From positions 22,492,622-22,556,621 of the forward strand of contig NC_133123.1 of NCBI RefSeq assembly GCF_033568475.1: a stretch of DNA of 64,000 nt, given 5' to 3'. The notes beneath the pieces are model-generated. The model was not told where the DNA came from and ran no database searches. It saw nothing but the letters and a program-made list of their open reading frames with translations. The stretch is from Henckelia pumila. Its lineage: Eukaryota; Streptophyta; Magnoliopsida; Lamiales; Gesneriaceae. Positions 50,523 through 60,756 of this stretch are shown in pieces; positions within the stretch are counted from its first letter, which is position 1; each line of letters begins with the position of its first letter. The position numbers were made by a program, and so were the translations under genes.

Positions 50523-53500
50523 ATGGCTAGACGGAGCACCCATTCTCTGAGTTTCACGCCAAATTATGGTAATTTTTTCTGCACGATATTAATTTTTGTA
50601 TTACTTTATTATACACAGTATTAATTTAGTTAGCAAAAAAAGTTTATCCGTTGTATTATGGTTTGAAATTCAGTACCTGTATTTTTTCCAGGTGTGATGG
50701 GAGAACCTACATGTTTCACACTAAAATTATATTACGGTGGTACGATGGAAACAATTCGCAAAAAAAAAGTGTACAAAGGTGGTAATATTGAATACTTCGA
50801 CTTCGTTGATCTGGATAAGTTGGGGATAATTGAACTTCGTGGGTATGCAAAAGAGTTGGGATTTACAGATGAGAATAGTTTCAAGCTCTGGCACAAGCTC
50901 GGGAAAAGTTTAACCAAAGGGAGATATTTGGAAAATGATGTTGGTGTGCTTGAAATTAAGGATCATATCCCACATAACTTTGAAGTTGAAGTTTACATGG
51001 AACATGTTGAAGTAGCTACAAATAATCAGAAAGATGCAACCACTCAAGACGGTGCAAATGGTTTTCATGATAGTGATTTTGAATTTGAGGAAGAAGTTCA
51101 GTTAGCGGAGAATCTGAAGAATCATGCTGCTGAAAATTTGAAAGGGAAAAATGTAGTGGAAGATGTTGGAATTTCGGATGACTTGCTGTCTAGGATGGGG
51201 CAGGATGAAGGGGATTATGACTGTCTAGAAAGTGATGGTTTTGGGAGTGCTCTTGAATCTGATGAGGACGATGCACCAACCTTTCCAATGTATGACCCTA
51301 TTGAAGATTCTAAAAATCCTGATTTGAAGCTCGGTATGATATTCAGTTCAAAGAATGAGGCCAAATTTGCAATAGAGAGTCATTGTATCAGACGAGGACG
51401 TACAGTGAAGTTTGTAAAGAATGACAACAAAAGACTTCGTGGTATATGCATCAATGAAGGTTGTAATTGGTGTATTCTTTGTTCACCAATGAATAAAGAC
51501 TCATGTTGGCAAATAAAAACATTTATCCCCGAGCATGACAATTGCTATTGGCACAGCAAGAACAGAAGCATCAAAGCAGGCTGGTTGGGATCTACTTTTG
51601 AAAAGAAATTCAAGTCAAATCCTAAGTTAGGTACCAGCGAGTTCAAAGTCGAGGTAGAAAACACTTTGAACACAACTATTTCATATAAGCAAGCTTATTT
51701 GGCTAAGAAAAAAGCAATGAAACTAGTTGAGGGCAGCATACAAGAACAATTTAGCCGAATAAGAGATTATTGCTCTGAATTGAAGAGGACTGACGAAGGT
51801 GCTTCTGTAATTCTGAAATTGACAGAAGATGATGATGGGCCAAGATTTCAAAGACTTTATGTTTGTTTCTCGGCATGCAAAGATTGTTTCAAGGATGCAT
51901 GTAGGCCCGTGATTGGTGTGGATGGTTGTTTTCTGAAAACAAAGACAGGGGGGCAGTTATTAGCGGCAGTTGGCCTAGATCCTAACAATAATATTTTTCC
52001 TATTGCTTATGCCTTGGTTGAAGGAGAGAGTAAGGACAGTTGGGTGTGGTTTCTTCGGTTGTTAGATAAAGATATCGGCTTTGAAAATCAGCATGGCTGG
52101 ACATTTATGTCCGACAAACAAAAAGGATTGATTCCTGCCTTCGAGAGTTTGTATCCCGATGCTGAAAACAGATTTTGTGTTAGGCATCTCTTGAGCAACA
52201 TGAAAGCTGCTGGTTTTAGAGGTGTGGCAATCAAAAATGCTCTTTGGGCTGCAGCAAGAGCAACAAGAGTTGAAGAGTTCAAAAGACGCATGGAAGATTT
52301 GAAGAAGATTGATGGAAATGCATATGCATGGTTGGCCAAAAAACCTGAACATCACTGGTGCAAGGCATTCTTTAGCACCATCCCCAAATGTGACATACTT
52401 TTGAACAATATGTGTGAATGTTTCAACAGTATGATTTTAGAGGCTAGGGAGAAGGCAATAATTCCAATGTTCGAATCGATTAGAAATATGTTGATGGTCA
52501 GATTTCAGTTGAACAGGTCAAAGGCAGAGAAGTGGGATGGTGCAATATGCCCAAAGATTAAAGTAGTGATGGCAAAGAATTGCAAGGATGCGACTACGTT
52601 TAGACCGATGATGGCTGATGAGATGCATTTTCAGATCTCTGGTCCACGCAATCAGCATTCTGTTGACCTAAGTAAAATGAGTTGCAGCTGTAGAAGATGG
52701 GAAATGACTGGGATTCCATGTCCACATGCTATATGTGCTATGTGGTGCAAAAGAGAAAATCCAGAGGCTTATGTGCATCGTTATTATAGCATTGAAGCAT
52801 ACAAACGATGTTATGCAAGGTCAATCATGCCAATAAATGGACCAGAGTTGTGGCCTTCATGTGACTTAATCCCCCCCTTACCACCAGTTTATAAGGAAAG
52901 AGTTGGTAGGCCAGCGAAGTTGTGAAGAAGGGAACCTGATGAAGTACCAGCTTCAAACCAAACAAAGCTGAAAGAGATAAAAAGAAACAACAAATGCAAG
53001 CGATGTGGTGGATTTGGCCATAACCAGAGAAGTTGTACCAGACCTAGATCACCACAAAGTAAATTTGTGGAACAGGAACAAGCAATCCCACAAGAATGCA
53101 ATGAAATGGAGCAAAACGAAAATGAAACAACATTGGAAGAATACAATGAAATGGATATTGGTGAGATGCAGTCAGCTCCACAGGGATGCAATGAAATGGA
53201 GAGCTGGGATGAAGCTTTAGAAGGAGATGGTGATGAAAGATTCATATCTGATAAGGCAGCAATGCGTGATGAACTGGCGTCGAAGAAACGAAAGAAATTA
53301 CAGGTTTTTATGTTGATGTGTTTTTGAATTTTTAGTTTTATATGACACTAATATTTTATTTCCTTTCTGTTTTTACTGTATGGATCGATGATAACAGGTT
53401 ATACGACAACAAGCAAGTGGGATCAATATTTCTGGTAATTCGAAGGCCGTATTTTCAATCAATGTAAGTGTTTTATATATTGAAGTTTATGATTGAACTA

Positions 53501-54072
53501 GGAGCATTCTTTGATGATTGAACTAGGAATGAAATGTAAGAATGAGTTGAATTTGATGTAAATAGTATATTTGATGTAGCTTGAGTTTATAGCTTAGTTC
53601 TTTGATGATTGAACTAGGAATGAAATGTAAGAATGACATAGGATCATGCTAGATTGATGTTATACTCTTTGTGCATGTTCTAGACTTGAATTTTCCGTTT
53701 CAACATTGAGAAAATGAGGTGTAGATGGAATGGACAGCAACATCAATCTGCTGATTATTTTTGTTCGAAAAGAGCATGTCAGGATCAGTGCCAGAATGGA
53801 CCATAATATGTTGTTTTTTTTCGGGCTATAAATGCTACGATTTTATGTATATATTCATTGGTTATATTTAATTTTTTAAAAAAAAATTCATGTGCCAGGT
53901 GAATTCAGTGGTGAAGAATGATTTCATTGTGAAAAATGGAAAGAATTTCGTGACATTATCTCATCTAAGAGCTTCATTGAATGATAAAAAGAAGACACCA
54001 CCAACAAAGTCAAGCGGATCTCGATTAGATCACCCTGTTACGAAGGAGAAAACAACAGCATCAATCCAGTGA
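50523..54072 (+). CDS. MULE transposase (MuDR-type), four exons, one premature TGA
   Basis: Predicted exons 50523-50568, 50692-53303, 53398-53463 and 53899-54072 stay in frame and give about 965 codons. The N-terminal part has the LKLYYGGTM start common to plant MULE proteins. A MuDR N-terminal zinc-binding region follows (about 50-70 codons around 51330-51540). The DDE core has D in GVDGCF (about residue 426), D in MSDKQKG (about 490) and E in MCECFN (about 591), with a CVRH motif between. A SWIM finger (CSCRRW...CPHA) lies near 52680-52730. After it comes an in-frame TGA at 52923-52925, where relatives usually have Arg (a CGA to TGA change would explain it). The frame then runs on through a CCHC knuckle (CKRCGGFGHNQRSC). 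The protein may therefore be cut at about 759 residues but keeps all catalytic parts. Confidence 0.85.
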
Positions 54073-54759
54073 ATGTGATGACATCGTTCCAAGATTATTG
54101 ATGGGTTACGAAGAGGGTCTTTACCTTGGGACTAGTATTTTTTTTGTCAAAACTTGTACTTCGATTTACATCGTTTGCGAAGACGTTTGCATAAGTTAAT
54201 GTATGAACTTGATACTAGTACTTTTTTGTGAAACTTGGATTTCAGTTTCCCAGAAGACAGTTTCATCTCTAATTGTTTTGGTTGCGATTTTGCGATTTCT
54301 TTGTTTTGGTAATTGTTATTGAAGTCACATCCTCATTTATATGTATTTCAGAAAGAAAAAAAACATTCGCACACAACATATTTTTTTCGTTGTAGCAAAA
54401 AAATATGTCACAATGATAACCATATTCATCAAGCATAATACGTAAATGTCTGCCTTCGACAAGTTGCAGACGAACAACAACTGGAAAGACAAGAATGAGA
54501 TGTGAATCACCAAGCTTATTGATACCAATAACAACATAGTTTCTTAAACTTGCTAACATCATGCCAATACAAATTGAAAATTTCAAAGTACCAAGTCAAT
54601 AATCATATTCATCAAGCATAAACACATGCTCGAGCAACTACATAAAATAAAAAATTCTCAAACACCTAGTCAATAAATAACCACATATGCTCGAGCAACT
54701 ACCAAGTACCTTGTCAAAACATAACCATACAACTACTTCAACCATCATAAACACATAAA
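54073..54759. other. Spacer between the two convergent MULE genes
   Basis: It holds the 3' ends of both genes. A 105-codon minus-strand frame here (54269-54586) has no recognisable content. A short direct repeat (CATATTCATCAAGCATAA) occurs near 54420 and 54605. Confidence 0.5.
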
Positions 54760-55466
54760 CTAGAAGGATTCCGAAATCTGCCGCATCTTTTCAGTTATCT
54801 CCGAAATTCGAGAAGCATGCCTACGATTCTCCTGTTCTAATTCCAGTCGAGCAATTCGTAGCTGAGCTACTTTTTCACCATGGCTTGAAGTTGAACTTGC
54901 ATATTTCTTCTTCTCATAATCGGTACCAGAGGCAGAGGTACCAGAGACAGAGGAAGAGGCTTCATCATGTCTCGAATTTGAACTTGAATATTTCTTCTTA
55001 TTCCCGGTACTAGAGGAAGAGACGGCGGCGGCAGCGGTAGCAGCGGTAGCGGATGCGGCAGCAATAGCAGTAGCGGCTGCGGCAACCTGTCTTTTCAAAA
55101 ATGCGTCATACGCTTCAACAGCTTCTCTTCTACTATAGTATGATTTGTGAGCATTGTCTTCAAATTTAATAACTTGTGCGTATGCTTCATCCCAACTCTC
55201 GTAGATGTCAGGTTTGCGTCCAACAAAAACAACATATGTTTTTCTCTAAATATCCAATAAATCAAAAACCAAAATTTCAGATTATATAATTAATAAAAAC
55301 ATATGTTCATTTAAAATGGGGTGGGTCGTACCCTTTCTCTGTTCATTGGCAATGGGATAATATCAATCAATAAGCTAAAACTAGAGCTTGCTCCCTGTTT
55401 TCATGCCCTAAGAATATAATTAACCGATAATTATGAAATCGAATGTGAATAAAAATTTACCACCAT
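54760..55466 (-). CDS. MULE-borne protein with RNase H1 N-terminal (viroplasmin/HBD) domain
   Basis: Two exons are predicted on the minus strand: 55461-55466 (ATG GTG, then GT donor) and 54760-55245 (after TTTAG), giving 163 residues. Residues 3 to about 47 match the hybrid-binding domain of RNase H1 and caulimovirus P6: YVVFVGRKPDIYESW, then QVIKFEDNAHKSYYSRREA. An Ala-rich linker follows, then two Lys/Ser-rich repeats (KKKYSSSNS, KKKYASSTS), then a charged helix likely to form a coiled coil. There is no RNase H catalytic domain. Its position inside the TIRs, convergent with the transposase, suggests an accessory MULE gene or a captured host domain. The role is not known, and the tiny first exon is an inference. 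Confidence 0.7.
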
Positions 55467-55685
55467 TGATTGAAGTTTTTCTTGGAAGAAATAGATCGGA
55501 TTTGTCCTCCTCTTTCGCCCACAACAACTAGACAGCAGTGCGCGTGATGTCTTCTGGAAATTACCTTTGCGTGATTCAACGTTGGGAGCTTCAAATTTGG
55601 ATTTTGTGTTCTAGGGTTTTGATTGGGGAAAAACGAGAGGAACAAAAATTGGGATAAATGAGAAGTAAATATGCTATAATGTGAG
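55467..55685 (-). promoter_or_regulatory. Upstream region of the HBD gene, next to the right TIR
   Basis: The likely leader and promoter of the minus-strand gene lie between its ATG and the right TIR. The TIR itself may supply promoter function, as in Mutator. The segment shares a CAAAACCCTAGAACAC phrase with the equivalent place beside the left TIR (about 49875). Confidence 0.45.
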
Positions 55686-55852
55686 ATATGGATGTGGGCC
55701 TTCATCACCGTGAAAATTTAACGTCGAGTTGACGGGAGGGACCAAATGCGGAAAATTTATGAAAGACGAAGGACCATTTAAGCGGCCCGATAAGTCGAGG
55801 GACTATTTTTGGATAAGTCACAAACAAGAGGGACGAAAATGGGCATTATCCC
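55686..55852 (-). repeat. Right TIR of the MULE
   Basis: Inverted partner of 49657-49823, followed by the target duplicate TATATTTTGC. Confidence 0.93.
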
Positions 55853-55862
55853 TATATTTTGC

Positions 55863-56893
55863 CGAAGTGTTAGCCAGCTGGTCCGAGTATTAGTCAATGC
55901 AAATTGATGTAAACAACCTTATATATTGTTGTTTGGTTTCTATGCATTGCACTCGTGTTCTTGTCAAATCTTTTATTAAAATTAGCGACGGAGCACACGC
56001 GTTGTGTGTGTAAAATAATAAAGATAGGAAAGATATAATTTTTTTAAATATATAATATATGAATCTTTGATTTGTCAAAAATAATATTTCAATTTTTGAA
56101 CTTTTGAAAATGGATAAGATGTGATAATTATGAGTAAGTTACAGATTTTTTTTAAGTAGACATGAGTATTTTTGTAAAAATTATTTGGTGTCATTAAGTC
56201 GAACCGCTAAAGGCCTCAACTTTTATCATATAGAAAGATTACAACACCATTTTCTTTCTTTTAAGGTTTCAAATTCATTGCAAATCCATTTTAGTGATGT
56301 TTCTTGTCACATCTCATGTTAGCGCACTTTTGTGTATGTTGTTAACAATTTATGGGAATTGAATTCAACAATGGTATTTTACCACAAATAAACGTATAAA
56401 TCAAACATAAAGTAGATAAAATTCTCAGATAAGTAGCAACTCTAGGGATGACAGTGGGGCGGATTTTGTTAAACCCGAGACCCGTCTCGCCAAGAAAAAA
56501 TAGGACCTGGACCCGTTCCAAAACCTGACGGGTCCAACCCGGGTTTGGACCCGAACCCATTAATTTTTAATTTATTAAAAAAACTTAAATACATTATTAT
56601 TTATAATTTATAAATATATATACATGCATATATATATATTTTTATTTATTTATATGAAATGTATAAAAATAGTATAATACTGTGAATACTGACGATTTTT
56701 TAAGCCCGCCTTTATGCCTCACTTTAATTTGAAATTCGAATTAAACATAGTTCAGAATTTTTAAAATTTAAAATAAAATAAAATTAAAGGTAAGGGTGTG
56801 TCGTGGGTAACTTCGATCCTATGGGGTAGGACCCATGGGGTAGAACTCATGGGGTAGAACCAAATTTTTTGTGTGTGACTCATGGGATGTGAC
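55863..56893. other. Spacer inside the transposon nest
   Basis: No gene was recognised. Near 56450-56560 is text of the GGGATGACAGTGGGGCGGATTTTG...GGGTCCAACCCGGG kind, which resembles the end of a degraded hAT-like element. At 56810-56890 there are three short repeats of ATGGGGTAGAAC. Confidence 0.45.
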
Positions 56894-57161
56894 TAGGGCT
56901 GGCCGTACTGAAATTTTCGGTATCGATATCGGTATAAGATTTTTAAATTTTCGGTATTTCGATATACCCAAAAAAAATCGGTATACACGGTATCGATATG
57001 ATACCGCGTATACCGATATTTTTTTTTAAAAAAAACAGTTTAAGAGAATCGGTATATACGGTATCATACCGATACTGTACCGAATTTCGATATTCGGTAC
57101 GAATATCGGTATACCGAAATTTTCGATACGGTATGCCGTATTCTGTACCAAACCACCCCTA
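56894..57161. mobile_element. hAT-type MITE, same family as 21204-21428
   Basis: The 268-base element starts TAGGGCTGGCCGTAC and ends ACCACCCCTA. The flanking octamers GATGTGAC (56886-56893) and GGTGTGAC (57162-57169) match at seven of eight positions. The interior is CGGTATCGATATCGGTAT-type palindromic sequence. Confidence 0.75.
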
Positions 57162-57169
57162 GGTGTGAC

Positions 57170-57850
57170 AAGTGTCAAACTCTGGCTGGGCTAGGGCTGT
57201 GCCTTATAAGGCCAACATCGACCAAACCCTCCAATCCAAAAAATTATATGCTGGCAAATGGACACACATCAACGGCTCCCAAATGATCTGCAGATCAACG
57301 ACGCAGATCAATCTGGGCCGTTGATCTGACCTTGGAAGAACTTCCCCTCCAACCCATCTAGTCTAAACTTACTCTACACTAAAAAAAAATATTTTAAAAT
57401 ATTCTTTATTATTTTATTTAACAACTAATTTATTCCACAAAATGTTTATAAACACAATAATTTATATATTTATTATCATTTTATTAATTAAATATAGTAT
57501 TATAAAAGAATAATTAAGTGATATAATTACTTATAAATAATTTTTAAAAAAAATTACAAAATTTATTAAAATAATATAATCAGATTATTGAAAATTTAAG
57601 ATCAAAATATCCTATAATTAACAATTACAACAAATAGATTATAATTTAAAGATATAAAAAAAATTAAAAAAAAAAAAACAACAACAAACAGATTCTATTA
57701 AAAAGAAAAGGATAAAAAAATAAAAAAAGAAAAAAGAAAAAAGAAAAAGCTAAAGCTTTACAATATTGTTACGATGTTGCAACATTTAGCTCTCCTCCAA
57801 CATAGCGCTTGGTTGGAGGAGAAAATCAGATGCTAAGATAGTGTCTGATT
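57170..57850. other. Spacer inside the nest, with A-rich tract
   Basis: It contains a GATCTGCAGATC/GGCCGTTGATCTG inverted motif (57270-57330), then strongly AT-rich DNA and an A/AAG-rich tract (57655-57750). No gene is seen. Confidence 0.5.
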
Positions 57851-57860
57851 GGAGATGGCC

Positions 57861-57945
57861 CGATCAATGCCCAATAGGGTTGGAAAAATACTGCATCAAA
57901 ATTGAATCTTTCGATTACTCTGATTTCCTTTGAATTGAATGTTTT
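57861..57945 (-). pseudogene. Detached end of the unit A PER1 promoter fragment
   Basis: CCAATAGGGTTGG and GATTACTCTGATTTCC match the PER1 upstream region at about 27690-27765 and continue unit A after the insertion. Unit B begins directly after it, so this is a preserved junction between tandem units. Confidence 0.75.
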
Positions 57946-60670
57946 CAAGAAAGAGTTTTTGACACCTGGTAGAAAATTACAGTGAAGTAGGGAACTAGCT
58001 AGATGAACTAGTTCTGTACTGTACATGCGGCAGTTACTTGATAAAAAAGAATTTTGTTTAAACAATTAAAACCTTTCATCAGCAAAGGAAACATTACTCG
58101 TGTTATCTTGGTTCCACTACCCCTGGGGTTTAGCTTCCTTGAAACCTAGTTGGTTCGATCTTTTAACAAACAAGTGAGGATCTAAGTGAGTTGGCTGTAG
58201 GGAGATGAGTGCACGATGCCCATCGAATCACTGACTCCGTCACCATGACATCAATTTGCTCGAATTCACCGAGGGTAATTCTGTGGTTCCTTCTGCTGTG
58301 GAGACCCTAATGTTCGAGCCCCATCAGATGCACTCTTTCTGACCTCAACTAGTTTCAAGTCCATGTTACCATCTGCAAGAAGTAGTAAGAAGAGATTGGG
58401 GTAAGGGAAAACTCCACTAGATTTGCTAATGCCAAATCTTTCTATGGCAATTGGCACGTTACACCGACACCCTCTAACACTTACTTTATTAGTGTAGATA
58501 GTAGACCCGCATTAAGGTTGAACCTTGAGGGGGATATCATGGAAGGGAGTTTATCAGATTATCCAGTCATAACTATTCAAATATCAAGTGTGTTTGATCA
58601 GACAAAATCTCAGCAAGTCGTGATTATTCAGCCTTAGCAGGTTGTAATTAGAGGCTAGAGCAATCCTAAAGGTGTTGTCAAGCCATTTACTCCGTGTAAA
58701 GAGACTAAACAATTACCTCGAGAAATAAGTGAAGTCCTGATGAATTTTCCGCTGTACCCAAATCCTCACCCTCATGCTTAACCACAAAGCTCGATTTGAA
58801 AAAAGCAAAGCATGGCAGTGCGATGACAGTCAGAAAATTCCACGGTATTTGTTCCGGCACCACCATGGAAAGAAACCCACAAGTTTCCGACAAAGGCGTC
58901 GGTGGGTCTACCATGAAAGAAGAAAACAACGACTTGCTCGTGAACGTTGGGGACATAATTTCACCATTGTTGGACGATCCAATTCCAAAACTAATATCTT
59001 GACTTCTTGTCATGGCATATGGGGAAATACGGCCATTCTCAGAATCCAGTCCGCATTGTTGCTCACCTATTTTACTTAGATCTCTGAAAAGTGGAATTGT
59101 GTTTTTCACCCAAGAATGATCTGTAAAAAAACGTCATAGAATGAACAGAGTTTACAAATGATTATAAGGTTGAGTGCAAGATCCTTTCAACAATCATATC
59201 TATCTATATATGTAATATAATTGTCGAGCCTACCAGAGTAACTACATTTGGCATGGCATAAGATACCAAAATTTTCCAATTTCGCATGAAAATTATATTT
59301 GATAATATGTTACCTATTAGTAATTATAATTTATAGCATATTTCACCAATTTTTCCATCTTTTTCTCAACTAGTTCCTAGGATGGATAAATTTGCAATCT
59401 GTTTATCTATCTAAAAGTAAAAAACCATGATCAAACTAATTATTTAAAAAATAAAAATATATTATTCATAAAAAACATAATGTCAATATATTATATTATA
59501 CACATGCAACACGTGTGCACTAATGGTAGTTACATTGATTACTTCAGATCTCACATTTCGATGAACTCGCTTCTCCAAATATCTAAATATAATCTCTAGT
59601 ATTCTAGAAAAAGGATGAAATACTCCGTAAAAGGGCTAAAATATTTGAGATAGTAAAAACAAGAGGGATGAGTAACAATCTAAGAAAAAGAGAATACGTA
59701 AACCTACCTAAAACCTGCTGCGAAGTAAGCCGATTCAACGTGTCCCTACAAAGCATTCCTATTATCAATTGCTTTGCTGAATCAGTGATGAAATCCCATG
59801 GATTCGACTGAAATCTCAAGTCTGCAGCCCGAACAGCGTCAAAGATCCTAGACTTCGTTTTCCCACAAAACGGTGGTATCCCACTCAGAAGAATGTATAA
59901 AATCACACCAGCACTCCATACATCAGCAGCCTGATCATATCCTCCTCCAAGAACCTCTGGGGCTATATAGAATGGACTACCAACCGTACCATGTAACTTC
60001 TGTTCTGTTCTCAAGAAAGGAAAAACAAAAGTATCAAGAAATATTTGTCAACATGATAATCAGCCAGAATTAACAGGGAAGCCAAGTAAGTCGGCACTCA
60101 ACCTGGTTTGATAGGTTGCAAGCCCAAAATCAGCCACTTTTATCGGTGAAGAAGAGGATTTTGTTGCTAAGAGGATGTTCTCCGGCTTCAAATCTCGATG
60201 AACGACACCCTTATCATGACAATACATCACCACTTGCATCAAGTGTCGGAAACGCACCCTGGCCTCAGACTCAGAAAACCTGCCGTGCTTCTCCAACTTG
60301 TGAAAAAGCTCACCTCCAGCACAAAGCTCCATCACTAGATGCACATAATCTTCCTCCTCGTAAACAGCTTTAAGGTCAACCACGTTAGGGTGCCCAGATA
60401 AAGTGCTCATAATTTCGATCGAGTTTGATACTTAGCACGTCTTCTTGAGTGACTAACCGATCTTTTGAAATAGATTTGCAAGCTAGAAACTCGCCACTAA
60501 ACTGATCGATACATTCCCGTACGATGCCAAATTGTCCCCAGCCCAAATGTTGTCCGAGATTATACCGATCACTCAAATTCGCAGTCTGGTGGGCATCTAA
60601 AATAGTTTCCTTCAAGCACGCAACTCGATAGCAATTACATGAACTAAACAATGATTCGGAAGTCTTTCCC
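57946..60670 (-). pseudogene. PEPKR1-like kinase, broken tandem copy
   Basis: All four exon equivalents are recognisable on the minus strand, but the gene cannot make the kinase. The first codons, start codon and leader are missing: sequence equal to 47055-47625 is lost at about 60660. Two separate 2-base losses shift the frame in exon 1, one after SIKL near 60419 and one before the splice donor near 60114. Small losses break exon 3 near 58830 and 58870 and again near its end at 58721, and a one-base gain breaks exon 4 near 58306. Exon 2 (about 59708-60004) is still open and contains the APE region. Exons otherwise differ from the intact copy by a few percent, so the loss is fairly recent. 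Confidence 0.88.
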
Positions 60671-60756
60671 CAACCCACAAACCTTCACATGAAAAAAGAT
60701 GAAATTCAGAAAAGCCCGCCAAAATTTGAACTCAAATAAGCATTCCCAGATCAAGT
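60671..60756. other. Residual kinase 5' flank in unit B
   Basis: A short piece equals about 47630-47725 of unit A, joined directly to the truncated kinase. Confidence 0.55.

Larger units (their letters stand above)
49657..55852 (+). mobile_element. Near-intact Mutator-like element (MULE), 6.2 kb
   Basis: Terminal inverted repeats of 167 bases (49657-49823 and 55686-55852) differ at about one position. They begin GGGATAATGCCC. A perfect 10-base duplication, TATATTTTGC, flanks the element (49647-49656, 55853-55862). Inside are a spliced transposase gene on the plus strand and a second small gene on the minus strand. The near-perfect TIRs and duplication indicate a recent insertion. One in-frame TGA in the transposase is the only clear defect. 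Confidence 0.93.
48223..57860. mobile_element. Nest of DNA transposons inserted in the PER1-derived promoter of unit A
   Basis: The left end GGTCATCTCCAA and right end TTGGAGATGGCC are inverted. CGA at 48220-48222 and 57861-57863 may be a 3-base target duplication, as in PIF/Harbinger elements, although those favour TWA. The flanks resume PER1-like sequence on both sides, so the whole 9.6 kb is an insertion. The outer element, without the Mutator element and the two hAT MITEs nested inside, would be about 3 kb. No outer transposase is recognised. A single outer element is an inference. Confidence 0.55.

Noticed and set aside
54269-54586. 105-codon minus-strand frame in the MULE
   Set aside because: It overlaps the 3' flank of the transposase gene, overlaps another open frame, and has no recognisable content.
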